Shown one piece after another: positions 55,322 to 64,000 of a stretch of DNA of 64,000 nucleotides (within the stretch, counting starts at the first letter, position 1; each line of letters starts with the position of its first letter). The DNA lies in contig QQUE01000006.1 of NCBI GenBank assembly GCA_008501765.1, forward strand, positions 124,001 through 188,000, written 5' to 3'. A program made the position numbers and the translations under genes. The notes beneath the pieces are model-generated. The model was given only the letters and a program-made list of their open reading frames with translations, did no database searches and was not told where the DNA came from. The DNA is from Calditrichota bacterium. GTDB lineage: Bacteria > Zhuqueibacterota > Zhuqueibacteria > Zhuqueibacterales > Geothermadaptataceae.

Positions 55322-56035
55322 ATGAATATAAATATGTCTGAAAAATTTCAAACGATTAAAACAAGCGATGGTTCTTCAACATTTTACAGTGAAGAGTACC
55401 AGCAGACTTACCATTCAAAACATGGTGCGGTTAGCGAGTGCGAGCATATTTATCTGAACACCTCAGGTGTGGCTGAGCGCTTGAAAAAAGGGCAGGCCAC
55501 ACGTGTTTTGGAGGTGGGTTTCGGCACCGGATTGAATTTTCTCGTCACGGCCAATTTAGCTCAAGAGACAGGCACAAAACTTGAATATTGGGGCATCGAA
55601 AAAGAGTGGCTGCCGGAGAAGGTTTTTCAGGAATTGGATCACTCGCGGAATTTTACGGGATTGCATGATATGTACAGTTCAATTTCCTCAGCAGGTGCCG
55701 GTGGGCTCAATAATCTGGAAAACAAATCTCACACTTTCCCTTTTTTGCACAATATTGAGCTGCACATTTTATTGGGCGATGCGTGCGAGCTGGAAATTCC
55801 AAATCACCAATTCCACGCCATCTACCACGATGCCTTTAGCCCGGACGCCAATCCTGAATTATGGACTTCTGAATTTTTCACGAATATTAAATCGAAATGT
55901 GCACAGGGCGCAATTCTTTCAACCTACTCTTCTAAAAAGGCTGTGCAGCGGGCTTTGCATGGCGCTGGATTTGTTGTTGAGAAGCAGCCTGGACCCTGGG
56001 GGAAACGGGATATTTTGAGGGCAATTCCTGATTAG
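55322..56035 (+). CDS. MnmD-like tRNA methyltransferase (MnmC N-domain, DUF752)
   Basis: A 237-residue SAM-dependent methyltransferase of the MnmC(m)/MnmD type, which methylates nm5(s2)U at the wobble position of tRNA. It begins with TSDGSSTFYSEEYQQTYHSKHGA (split here as TSDGS and YHSKHGA), then the SAM site VLEVGFGTGLNFL, and ends with AFSPDANPELWT and FVVEKQPGPWGKR. Unlike full-length MnmC it has no FAD domain, as in Firmicutes MnmD. The longer frame from 55217 begins in unlikely sequence; ATG 55322 is preferred although its ribosome site is weak. Confidence 0.85.
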   Translation: MNINMSEKFQTIKTSDGSSTFYSEEYQQTYHSKHGAVSECEHIYLNTSGVAERLKKGQATRVLEVGFGTGLNFLVTANLAQETGTKLEYWGIEKEWLPEKVFQELDHSRNFTGLHDMYSSISSAGAGGLNNLENKSHTFPFLHNIELHILLGDACELEIPNHQFHAIYHDAFSPDANPELWTSEFFTNIKSKCAQGAILSTYSSKKAVQRALHGAGFVVEKQPGPWGKRDILRAIPD

Positions 56036-56088
56036 AGAATTTAAATAATTCCAAAAAGTAAACAAATATTGTTGGGGGTGGTGAGAAA

Positions 56089-56119
56089 CGTGCGAAACAT
56101 CACTATTATGTTTCGCACG
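56089..56119. terminator. Hairpin between convergent genes
   Basis: CGTGCGAAACAT (56089-56100) and ATGTTTCGCACG (56108-56119), 12 bp perfect, with a 7-base loop. It lies between the + strand methyltransferase and the - strand propeller gene, so it can serve both, although there is no long T-run. Confidence 0.65.
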
Positions 56120-56145
56120 AATTTGTGAAAGTCCTACTTGTTGTT

Positions 56146-56161
56146 AGTATCATATGATACT
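56146..56161. promoter_or_regulatory. 16-bp perfect palindrome
   Basis: AGTATCATATGATACT, ending at the stop codon of the minus-strand gene. Role unknown; possibly a protein site or simply part of the transcript end. Confidence 0.3.
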
Positions 56162-57428
56162 ATTTCATAAATGTAAGCTTCCTGCTCAACACGATATTTA
56201 TACCTTCAAGCCTGTAGATATAGACACCACTTGCTACCTGGTTACCATTAAAATCCGTGCCTTGCCAGACAACGCTGTGCTGGCCCGCAGCAATGACACC
56301 TGAATGCAGAGTCTGAATGAGTTGGCCGCTCAGATTGTATATGGCCAGCTTCACAGCACCAGCCGTTGGAACTGCATAGGTTATTGTCGTGCTCGGATTG
56401 AATGGGTTGGGGTAATTCTGTGATAAGGCATAATTTTGTGGAATTTCAAGGCCGGCAAGATCATCATTTACTGAAGTTACTAATGAACTCGAGATGATTG
56501 TGCGGTCGCCTGTGATTGGATCGACACGGACCAGGGCTTTCAAACCTTGATCAACGACCAACAGGCTACCATCGGCTTCTACCGCGATCTCGAATAAATC
56601 AGAAAAAGTAGTGCCACTGCCGCTTGCGGCACCTGATATGGTTGTTCGGTCTCCCGTTACCGGGTCAACACGATCCACGGCAAGCCGTAGGAAATCGGTC
56701 ACTACGAGGTTGCCATCGGCCTCAACTGCGATTGCTTGAAGCCCTGTAAAACCAGTCCCGCTACCTGTCGTTGCGTCTGAAATGATGGTTCGATCACCGG
56801 TGACCGGATCCACGCGAACTATTTCACGTTGATGGTTGGCAATTACCAGGTTACCATCGGCCTCAACTGCAATGCTATAAGTCGAACTTAAGGAAACGCC
56901 CGTGCCGGTACCGGCATCGGAAACGATTGTGCGGTCTCCAGTAACAGGGTCGACACGAATTACAGCGTGTAAATCATTATCTACCAGAACCAGGTTACCA
57001 TCAGCTTCTACTGCAATGCCTTCGGGTTCTGACAATCCCGGGCCTGAGCCGGTACTGGCATCTGAGATGATAGTACGGTCGCCGGTAACCGGATCCACCC
57101 TTAACAATGCATTCAGCCCATCATCTACCACAACCAGATTGCCATCGGCCTCGACAGCAACACCAAAAAGGTGTGAAATGGCCGGCCCCGCTCCAGTGTT
57201 AGCATTTGAGATGATTGTGCGGTCGCCAGTGACGGGATCAACACGAACCACCGCATCAATACCGTAATCTGTCACTACTAGACTGCCATCCGCCTCTATT
57301 GCAACACCCCATGGATGATCAAACACAGGCCCGTTACCAACCTGGGCGAAGAGTGATGAAGAAAGAGAAATCCCTAAAAGTAATAACATCATGGATAATG
57401 TTCGGAATTTGGAATGTAACAAAATCAT
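56160..57428 (-). CDS. Secreted six-blade propeller with type IX sorting domain
   Basis: A 422-residue exported protein. Signal peptide (about 1-29, ending LFAQ). The middle has six copies of a 46-48-residue unit with RVDPVTGDRTIIS and IAVEADGNLVV words, with the first half-blade at the N-terminus and the last at the end, as a closed six-blade propeller would have. After about residue 330 comes a linker with LSQNYPNPFNPSTTITY and then GVYIYRL...LSRKLTFMK, the type A sorting domain recognised by the type IX secretion system. The start at 57428 is supported by AAAGG. It is repeat-rich at the DNA level. Confidence 0.88.
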   Translation of the reverse strand: MILLHSKFRTLSMMLLLLGISLSSSLFAQVGNGPVFDHPWGVAIEADGSLVVTDYGIDAVVRVDPVTGDRTIISNANTGAGPAISHLFGVAVEADGNLVVVDDGLNALLRVDPVTGDRTIISDASTGSGPGLSEPEGIAVEADGNLVLVDNDLHAVIRVDPVTGDRTIVSDAGTGTGVSLSSTYSIAVEADGNLVIANHQREIVRVDPVTGDRTIISDATTGSGTGFTGLQAIAVEADGNLVVTDFLRLAVDRVDPVTGDRTTISGAASGSGTTFSDLFEIAVEADGSLLVVDQGLKALVRVDPITGDRTIISSSLVTSVNDDLAGLEIPQNYALSQNYPNPFNPSTTITYAVPTAGAVKLAIYNLSGQLIQTLHSGVIAAGQHSVVWQGTDFNGNQVASGVYIYRLEGINIVLSRKLTFMK

Positions 57429-57947
57429 TAAATAACCTTTCTTTAAATTCATAATAAACTGATTTTTCAATCAAAAATAATTCTCTAATTTTGTAGTGCT
57501 TTTCCTCCTGTTATATTATTTTTAAGAATCCTCGAATTCACAAATGCAAATTGGATATTGATTCTTTATCGTGTAAAAAGTAGCAAAACTGCCGATGAAT
57601 TTCTTGGCGATTCTGCGCAAAAAATTGTCATTTTCGCGCATTAGGCTTGCTATTGAAAAATCCTAACAGGATTTTCAGCCATCGCCGGAATATTTCATCA
57701 ATTCTGATTCACAACCGCGAGTTTTATTCGTATTACACTACTATTGCCATCAAGCGTTCAGAAAAAAATTATATCCCTACCTGAGAGCGGCAAATTAGGG
57801 CTTGATTCAAATGCTAGAGGGGGCTGATGACAATAGTAGTTTTTCACAAGAAATTTCGTGAAGTGTATAATCATCACTATCGATGCTGGACTTAGACCTC
57901 TATCAATGGCTAGAAAAATACACCTAAAAGGTCGGCGAAAACGAGTT
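57429..57947. other. Intergenic region upstream of the propeller gene
   Basis: 519 bases with the shared motif (57606-57641) and a hairpin GAAAAATCCT-AAC-AGGATTTTC (57655-57676) that may end the tyrosinase transcript. No gene is supported. Confidence 0.55.
57606..57641 (-). promoter_or_regulatory. Shared 36-bp motif, copy 1
   Basis: On the minus strand ATGCGCGAAAATGACAA, five bases, TTGCGC and ATCGCC; identical at 31 of 36 positions to the copy at 59056-59091. It is about 180 bases upstream of the propeller gene. The GCGCGAAA...TTTGCGC halves form an inverted repeat. Likely a regulator-binding site. Confidence 0.65.
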
Positions 57948-58889
57948 TTAAATATAGTTATACCCTAAGTTGAGAAAGCTCCAAACTTGGCCATTTGTTT
58001 TTGTAATTATTGGCGGAGGAAGAAGAACTTCGCCCATATTAGGATGCTTGATATTCCCATGCATTCTTTGCCAATTCGCAAAAAGTTTATCTATGAAGCA
58101 GTGATGTAACCAAAAAAGTGGATCAGAAGGAGATGCAGCAGATACCATATCCCCGCCTACAACTCCATGAACAGAATTGTGAAATGGTGCATTTTCAACT
58201 GCCTCGGAAAATTCTATGAATGTTGTTTTTTTTAATAAATTTTCTAAATCTTTCGTTTTTGCTACGCCAGAAAAATTCGGATTTGAGCGCCTCGTCACTC
58301 CCCATTCAGACGTTTTACCTAGTTGTTTTGGAATTGCTCTATCAACAATCCAATCCCAGTATGGAAGAAATACTGCTGAGTTAAAACTTCTTAATCGTGC
58401 TTCAAAATGTTGCAGGTAAGCCCTGTGCCAAGTTAAAAAATTAATCCCTCCATGAGCGCCCCATTTTTGTCCAGCTGGAGTACGCATAGCATCGATGTGG
58501 CATTGGACAATTTGTTGAAAATTTGGAGAAGAATCAGACTCTGGCGCAGCCTTCAAATCCTTGATAGCTTGTTTAAAGTTTTGCCACTCCGTGTCCGTCA
58601 TCTTATTTTGATTTTTGCGACCAACCACTGCTTTCTCATATGAATCGCACTGTGGAGCACTCCCATACCAAGGAGCGCCTGAAAAGAAAATAGCGTCGCC
58701 TGGCTTGAAGGACTCATTAATCCCGCCAAGAGACATATTTTCACGGCAAAAGAAAAAGAAGGTAATACTAGGATCTTTTTCAGCAATTTGTTTTGCTTTT
58801 TCTACAGTGCAATTCGGAGTTTTACGAACTTTGTCGCTCCAATCAGATTTCCCGTACATAGCAACGTTTGGAATTTTTTTCCAATCCAT
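57948..58889 (-). CDS. Tyrosinase-like copper enzyme
   Basis: A 313-residue protein with both type 3 copper sites of tyrosinase: CuA His131 (CHIDAMR), His146 (GAHGG), His155 (FLTWH); CuB His237 and His241 (PFHNSVHG) and His262 or 263 (DPLFWLHH). Such enzymes oxidise phenols to quinones, giving melanin-like products or cross-links. The first 90 residues are an added domain with an unusual FFFFCRENM and a PGDAIFFSGAPWYG stretch; I do not recognise it. No signal peptide is visible, so it may stay in the cytoplasm or use an unknown route. Copper supply fits the CsoR/CopA genes not far away. Confidence 0.9.
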   Translation of the reverse strand: MDWKKIPNVAMYGKSDWSDKVRKTPNCTVEKAKQIAEKDPSITFFFFCRENMSLGGINESFKPGDAIFFSGAPWYGSAPQCDSYEKAVVGRKNQNKMTDTEWQNFKQAIKDLKAAPESDSSPNFQQIVQCHIDAMRTPAGQKWGAHGGINFLTWHRAYLQHFEARLRSFNSAVFLPYWDWIVDRAIPKQLGKTSEWGVTRRSNPNFSGVAKTKDLENLLKKTTFIEFSEAVENAPFHNSVHGVVGGDMVSAASPSDPLFWLHHCFIDKLFANWQRMHGNIKHPNMGEVLLPPPIITKTNGQVWSFLNLGYNYI

Positions 58890-59055
58890 AATTCCACCTT
58901 AATAATTAATAGTGTAAACGCCTACTCTTTATGGGATTTTCGGCTTCCTCCCCGTTTCACATGTAGCAGAATAATCGGCCTGTGAAGACTAACGGAATTG
59001 TTTCCATTTATGTAACTCCCTGAAGAAAATTACAATATAGCAAGGGGGTTATCAT

Positions 59056-59091
59056 GGCGATACCGCGCAAATGTTTGTCATTTTCGCGCAT
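59056..59091 (-). promoter_or_regulatory. Shared 36-bp motif, copy 2
   Basis: Matches copy 1 (57606-57641) at 31 of 36 positions. It is about 170 bases upstream of the tyrosinase start and 79 bases from the end of the hybrid regulator gene. A possible -10-like box (TATATTG, minus strand) lies nearer the gene. Confidence 0.65.
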
Positions 59092-59169
59092 AAAGGGGAT
59101 AAAAATTTAGAAAACTGCTGATAGTAGGAATTTCCGATTAGGATAATTTTCTACAATGGTGGGTTTGTC

Positions 59170-62100
59170 TTAGGCATTTTGGCTCTTTTGGTACTCTGAA
59201 GGCGAACAATCAAACTGCTTTTTAAAACTGCGGGTGAAATTCGCCTGATCGCTAAAGCCAACAGCATAGCAAACTTCAGCAACAGTGCCTGACTTTTTTA
59301 TTAATAAATCAGCAGCGCGCTGTAGACGCATGGAACGGATCATCTGCCCGGCAGGCTGGCCGATGAGGGCGTTGAGTTTGCGGTTCATTTGGGAGACGCT
59401 CATGGCAGCTTGCATTGCCAGGACTTCAACACTGAAGGCTTCATCGGTGAAATGCGTTTCGATGATCTCGATAGCACGTTCCAAAAATATGCGATCCATT
59501 GAGCTGGCCTCAATTTCAGATGGTTTGATGATGGTTGCCGTGCTGAAACGCTGGCGTAAATTTCGTCGCAGCTCAATTAGCATGCGCACACGAATCGTTA
59601 GTTCCTGCTGTTGAAATGGTTTCAGCAGATAGGCATCAGCGCCGGTTTCGAGGCCGGCCAGTTTTTCTTGATCCCGAGCTTTGGCGGTAAGCAGGATCAC
59701 AGGAATATGACTCGTGCGTTCGTCAGTCTTCAGTGTGTGACAAACTTCGTAGCCATCTTTTTTGGGCATCATCACATCGCTAATCACCAGATCGGGAATC
59801 ACCTCGATTGCCCGAGCAATACCGCACTCGCCATCCGCTGCTTCAAGAATGGCGTACTCGTGCTTCAATTGGGCGCGGATATAAGCGCGGACATCATCAT
59901 TGTCCTCAATTATCAGAATAAGTGGAACGTCAGCGCTTTCCTGTTCGTCAACAAAAATTTTATCGCTGGTTTCAGGCTCTCCTGTTCCTTCTTCAGGTAT
60001 GAGTGAAGCTGTCGGTTGAAAGCTGGTTGCTGTTTCGATAATGTGCTCCGGCTGCAGATGGGCTTTGCTTAAGGGGAGACAAATCGTAAAAGTTGTACCC
60101 CGGCCTTCTTCACTGGAAACTGTGATACTCCCGAAATGCAATTCCACCAATTCTTTTACAAGTGCAAGTCCAATTCCGGTACCACCGTGAGCGCGGCGGC
60201 TCGAATTGTCAACCTGATAAAAGCGATCAAAAACGTGGGGAAGTTGATCGGACGGGATACCAACACCACTATCGGTGATGTTAATTTGAGCACAAATTCC
60301 AGATCGCTCGTTACCTGCACCGTTACTGCAGACTTGGCATCCCGGATGGATAATTTCATAAGATTGATCTTTTATATTACGGTCGCTTTTCAGTTTACAC
60401 TCCGTGAGCAACAAAAGAGTTACTCTCACTTCCCCGCCTGTTTTAGTAAATTTAAAGGCATTGGAAAGTATATTCATTATAATTTTCTCTATTTTATCAG
60501 GGTCAAAATATGTATCTGCTTTCACGTGCGAAGGGGCGTCAGTTTTTAAGTCTTGCGATGTGTCTGCTACCTCAAACTGCAAATCAATTCCTTTCTGTTG
60601 GGCCAGGGATTCGAACGACAGAACCAGGCCTTTGAGAAATGGGATTATATCACTGGGGCTGGCCTGCAACCGCATCTCGCCTTGTTCCAATTTCGACAGG
60701 TCGAGCAATTGATTAATAAGTTGCAGCAATCGATGGGCATTGCGGTGAATGAGATTTAAATTCGATTTATTTTCACCGCTCTGTTTTTCAATCATTTTTT
60801 CGGCAGGGCCGAGAATCAATGTGAGCGGGGTGCGAAATTCGTGGGAAATATTAGCAAAGAAATCAGATTTCAGTTTATCGAGCTCTTCCAGTTTGCCCGC
60901 CTTGACGCGTTCTGTTTCTGCCTGCAAGCGTTCAATTTCTATTTGATGTTTGAGTTTACGTCGGTTGAGTTCGTAGCTGCGGATGCCGTACAAAATGGCC
61001 AAAATTATACCGCTGTAAAGCCCAAAACTCCACCAGGTACGATACCAGGGAGGTTGTATTGTGAATGCAAATGCCGACTCCTCACCCGCACGTTGATAAA
61101 TGTTTCTGGCGCGCACATGAAATCGATATTGTCCTTCCGCAAGCTTGCGGTAATTGACCTTGGTTTCGCTCGTCCAATTCGACCACCCATCTTCAAAACC
61201 TTCCATAAAGTATTGAAATTGGTTTGCAGATTCATTGTCAAAATAAGGGGCAGCGAATTCAATCTGTATGGAATTGTCTTTAAAGTCCAGAATTGAGGTA
61301 AAATTAGTGATTTCTGGTTTGGGCAGGTTACCTCCATAAATAACGGAATCTTCGTTAATTGTCACACGGCGAATGAGTGCGGGGTAAATTGCTTTGTAAT
61401 CTTTCTCAATTGCTTCGTCATAACGGATTATTCCGGAAGCGCCACCAAACCAGAACACGCCATTATATTTTTGGTCGATATAAAAATTCCAGATACCGCC
61501 GAAGTTTTTAAATCGCCAGAACGGGGTGGAGTCCCACATGTAGTTGCCATCGATCGCGGGAGTCGCAAAACCGAATTCTGTAGTGCCATTGTGAGAACGA
61601 GCCGCCCACACACGTCCCAATTCATCCGTTTCAAAAATGGCATCGCCAAAATTCCATGTAGTATCTGCAAAAATTTTCCCAAGAGCTGAACTTAGTTTAA
61701 ATGTTCCACTCATTTGATCAAATTGGCGCAATCCTTTATCCGTTGCAAATAAAAGCTCGCCATCATTCGACATTATTTTAGTCCAGCCTTTTGACAGCCC
61801 ATGCTCTTCTTTGAAGCGTTTAATTTTAATTGTTGTGGAATCGTGCCACGAGGAATAGCCCGGTGCAGATACATGTGAACGAATGACAGAGCCGTAGCGT
61901 GTGCTAAACCACAGGGTATCCGGCCCATCTTCGACTATTACTTCCACAAATTCATGAATACCAGGGATTTTACCTGTAAATTCCCATTTACCTGCTCGCA
62001 ACCGCATCAAGCCGACACCGTTGTTAAAGCCGATGTAAATACGATTTGAATCGTATTTTGAACGCGCAAAGCAGACGGGGCTCAATGATTTGTGATGGAA

Positions 62101-63495
62101 AAATAATTTAGCCCGATCATTTTCGATTTGGTAAATCCCTTTATTTGAAACGACGAAAAGAAACTTCCCTGCAGATAATAATTGTCCACACAACGCCTGG
62201 AGCCCTGCAACCGGTTTGAAAACAGCAGAGTTCCATGGTGATAATTCTTGTTCCATAAAGTAAACACCCTCGGCAGACGAAGTGTAAATCCTGTTTTTAT
62301 GCCGGGTGATGGAGGATACTCCGCTTTGCAGTCCCTTCGGAGAAACATGCCGGCTGAGCGGGGATGATAGTTCAATACGCGCGATGCCTTTGTTCAATGC
62401 CAGCCACAATCCCTGTTGACTGTCAGGATAAATATGTGCAATTGAATTATCTGGCAATCCAAGTGCTTTATTTAGAATGAGTCGAAGCGATCCATTTTGG
62501 CTGATAAAAGCAATTCCCCCGTGCCGGGTTCCGATAGCATAGATGCCATCATTCAATGCCGCTCCACAATAAATACTATTCTGTTTCAGGAATGTATCTG
62601 CTTCAGTTTTGAAGATTTGAAAAGAATCGCCATCGTAGATAAACAGGCCATTTTTTGGCGTGCCGACAAGGAGATGTTGAGATGTGTTGTTGGAATTTTC
62701 AATTTGTGTTGGATCGCTGGTTTCTTGTATATAGAGCCGTTTTTGGGAACCATTATCCAAATTTGTCCATGGAAGGACTGCGCGGATGTCGATATCCGAA
62801 AACATCTCCCCGCCGGGCATGCAATGCAGAGAATCAGATTCCATTTTCATGAGCCCGATTCGCATCTCCCGAATATAAAACTCATCTTCGACCACAAATG
62901 CTCTACCGAATCCGGAGTCAGAGCGCCAGAATTCTACCTCTTTGGCATGTGGTGCCCAGCGAAGAATGACTCTTTGCGCGTGAAAATAAACACCTTTTGC
63001 GGTGATTGCCACGCGCCAAAATTTTTCAAATTCACGATCTTGAAGCGGGATTCGTTCCAGAAGCGATGTAAATTGCCAGTTACCCGTGGAATCAGGTGAA
63101 AAATAGCCCAGATCCCGCATTGCTCCCACCCAAATTCGCCCGTTTGCATCGATGGCTAAAGAGCCTCCGAGTAAATTGCCTCCAATGGAATTATGACGCC
63201 AAAAAGCGCCGTCGTATTCTAACATGCCGCCATTATTGGCGATATACATCACACCGCGGTGATCCTGGGCTATGCCCCAATTTTGTTGTCCGCCGCCATA
63301 CTCGACGGCGCTGTATGACTGAATATACGGTAGCCCGGCTTCCTGCCATCGCTCGCCGACAACAGGAAATGAGGCCCGCGTATTTCGGGGTAGCAGCATT
63401 GTACAAAGCACAGAGCCAACGAGAAATTGCCATGATATCCATAAAATTTGCTTCAATGATTTTTCCCAAGAATTTGCGGTGTTGCCTGTTATCAA
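59170..63495 (-). CDS. Hybrid two-component regulator with AraC output (HTCS)
   Basis: A 1441-residue all-in-one regulator. N-terminal signal (about 10-40), about 700 residues of beta-propeller (Reg_prop-like repeats), a Y_Y_Y domain (about 720-800), transmembrane helix (about 812-835), histidine kinase dimerisation box SHEFRTPLT (His near 884), ATPase domain (with GTGIGLALVKE), a receiver domain with DVMMPKKDGYEV (Asp near 1240) and a C-terminal AraC DNA-binding domain (about 1340-1441). It senses an extracellular signal and binds DNA itself. The gene lies just upstream of the tyrosinase and propeller genes on the same strand. The start is TTG 63495 without a strong ribosome site. Confidence 0.95.
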   Translation of the reverse strand: MITGNTANSWEKSLKQILWISWQFLVGSVLCTMLLPRNTRASFPVVGERWQEAGLPYIQSYSAVEYGGGQQNWGIAQDHRGVMYIANNGGMLEYDGAFWRHNSIGGNLLGGSLAIDANGRIWVGAMRDLGYFSPDSTGNWQFTSLLERIPLQDREFEKFWRVAITAKGVYFHAQRVILRWAPHAKEVEFWRSDSGFGRAFVVEDEFYIREMRIGLMKMESDSLHCMPGGEMFSDIDIRAVLPWTNLDNGSQKRLYIQETSDPTQIENSNNTSQHLLVGTPKNGLFIYDGDSFQIFKTEADTFLKQNSIYCGAALNDGIYAIGTRHGGIAFISQNGSLRLILNKALGLPDNSIAHIYPDSQQGLWLALNKGIARIELSSPLSRHVSPKGLQSGVSSITRHKNRIYTSSAEGVYFMEQELSPWNSAVFKPVAGLQALCGQLLSAGKFLFVVSNKGIYQIENDRAKLFFHHKSLSPVCFARSKYDSNRIYIGFNNGVGLMRLRAGKWEFTGKIPGIHEFVEVIVEDGPDTLWFSTRYGSVIRSHVSAPGYSSWHDSTTIKIKRFKEEHGLSKGWTKIMSNDGELLFATDKGLRQFDQMSGTFKLSSALGKIFADTTWNFGDAIFETDELGRVWAARSHNGTTEFGFATPAIDGNYMWDSTPFWRFKNFGGIWNFYIDQKYNGVFWFGGASGIIRYDEAIEKDYKAIYPALIRRVTINEDSVIYGGNLPKPEITNFTSILDFKDNSIQIEFAAPYFDNESANQFQYFMEGFEDGWSNWTSETKVNYRKLAEGQYRFHVRARNIYQRAGEESAFAFTIQPPWYRTWWSFGLYSGIILAILYGIRSYELNRRKLKHQIEIERLQAETERVKAGKLEELDKLKSDFFANISHEFRTPLTLILGPAEKMIEKQSGENKSNLNLIHRNAHRLLQLINQLLDLSKLEQGEMRLQASPSDIIPFLKGLVLSFESLAQQKGIDLQFEVADTSQDLKTDAPSHVKADTYFDPDKIEKIIMNILSNAFKFTKTGGEVRVTLLLLTECKLKSDRNIKDQSYEIIHPGCQVCSNGAGNERSGICAQINITDSGVGIPSDQLPHVFDRFYQVDNSSRRAHGGTGIGLALVKELVELHFGSITVSSEEGRGTTFTICLPLSKAHLQPEHIIETATSFQPTASLIPEEGTGEPETSDKIFVDEQESADVPLILIIEDNDDVRAYIRAQLKHEYAILEAADGECGIARAIEVIPDLVISDVMMPKKDGYEVCHTLKTDERTSHIPVILLTAKARDQEKLAGLETGADAYLLKPFQQQELTIRVRMLIELRRNLRQRFSTATIIKPSEIEASSMDRIFLERAIEIIETHFTDEAFSVEVLAMQAAMSVSQMNRKLNALIGQPAGQMIRSMRLQRAADLLIKKSGTVAEVCYAVGFSDQANFTRSFKKQFDCSPSEYQKSQNA

Positions 63496-64000
63496 ATTTC
63501 ATCAATTATTAACAATGCTTGTGTGTGATTTTTCAGGCACGGTATGCAGCATGGACACGGTTTCCGTTAAAATTTGTATGCCACCAAACAGGAAGTTTTA
63601 AAAATACTTATTTTGCAAAAATTTCAAACTGGAAGAAGACAATTGGCTGAAATAATGCCCAAGCTCCTTATAAATGCGTGGCATCTCTTTGTTCGATCTG
63701 GTCATAACGGAGCATCCTGACAGAGTTAATCCAGGACTTACAAGATCATCTCTGGCAAATTTGATGAATTATATATATCCCGCCAAGTATTAAATAGAAT
63801 TAAATTCCGAGTTCAGAATATAGGAGGAAACGAAGTCTGCGAACGTATTGGCTATTTCAATTTATAGAGATTAAAGCGCAAATTGATTTCGTTTACATTG
63901 AATGATTTTATCGAGTGGGGCAAAATTGAAACCTGAACGCGGAGATGTACAGAACCAATCGAATTAAAATCAGCATTTGGACTCAAACTGTATATTTATC
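63496..64000. other. Intergenic region at the right edge
   Basis: 505 bases upstream of the hybrid regulator. A loose GGAGG at 63826-63830 has no start codon in place after it. No gene, RNA or repeat is supported; the regulator promoter should lie at its left end. Confidence 0.5.

Noticed and set aside
56902-57267. Plus-strand frame opposite the propeller gene
   Set aside because: It echoes the repeat unit of the minus-strand gene in another frame.

Overview
The window reads as a chromosomal segment of a Gram-negative bacterium of the Fibrobacteres-Chlorobi-Bacteroidetes (FCB) side of the tree, plausibly Calditrichota, KSB1 or a relative. This is inferred from the gene content: a Bacteroidetes-style Bat (aerotolerance) operon, a C-terminal type IX secretion sorting domain, an OmpP1/FadL or PorV-type outer membrane protein, a hybrid two-component system of the Bacteroides type, many lipoproteins and outer-membrane barrels, and sigma70-like promoters. 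No rRNA is present to settle the lineage. Most of the segment is ordinary, tightly packed host DNA; one AT-rich stretch (about 25.1-27.4 kb) looks acquired.

Layout. 1-1.0 kb: end of larC and an ECF/Cbi-type transport ATPase (nickel theme). 1.0-7.0 kb: a type IV pilus operon (PilM-PilN fusion, PilO, PilP-like, PilQ secretin, PilT). 7.2-9.3 kb: an outer-membrane barrel and ComF. 9.4-12.8 kb: glycolysis (pfkA, gap, tpiA) and secG, then tRNA-Leu(GAG) and a TPR protein. 14.4-20.1 kb: a STAS/anti-sigma-kinase fusion, an HtrA-like protease, a short DnaJ and DnaK. 20.3-35.7 kb: an expanded Bat/MoxR locus (MoxR, DUF58, BatA, BatB, split BatC, BatD, BatE, two extra BatD-like proteins, TonB). It is interrupted by two copies of a MITE-like element and by an island with two unknown genes bounded by attC-like sites. 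36-40 kb: an odd Tyr/Trp-then-Arg/Ser-rich lipoprotein, a FadL/PorV protein, a lipoprotein and an RmlC-like epimerase. 40.6-51.5 kb: a homocysteine methyltransferase/MTHFR fusion, small membrane protein, dipeptidase, DinB, MATE pump, amidohydrolase and two TolB-like propeller proteins. 52-55.2 kb: copper homeostasis (CsoR plus CopA). 55.3-56 kb: an MnmD-like tRNA methyltransferase. 56.2-63.5 kb: three minus-strand genes, namely a repeat propeller with a type IX sorting tail, a tyrosinase, and a 1441-residue hybrid sensor/AraC regulator.

How the genes work together. The pilus genes form one overlapping operon from inner-membrane platform to secretin and retraction motor. The Bat locus joins a MoxR AAA+ ATPase with von Willebrand domain membrane proteins, TPR partners and a TonB-like protein, and probably acts in envelope maintenance. 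CsoR has an ATACC-N7-GGTAT operator on its own -10 region and is followed by the copper exporter it probably controls. At the right end the tyrosinase and propeller genes each carry the same 36-bp motif (31 of 36 positions identical) about 170-180 bp upstream of their starts. They lie directly downstream of the giant hybrid regulator, which suggests a small regulon.

The two most interesting signals are (i) the attC-like palindromes that bracket unknown genes at 25.2-27.2 kb with no integrase in view, suggestive of an integron-like cassette array, and (ii) the shared upstream motif in the tyrosinase/propeller/hybrid-regulator locus. Both rest on reading the sequence by eye and need the searches named in the findings.
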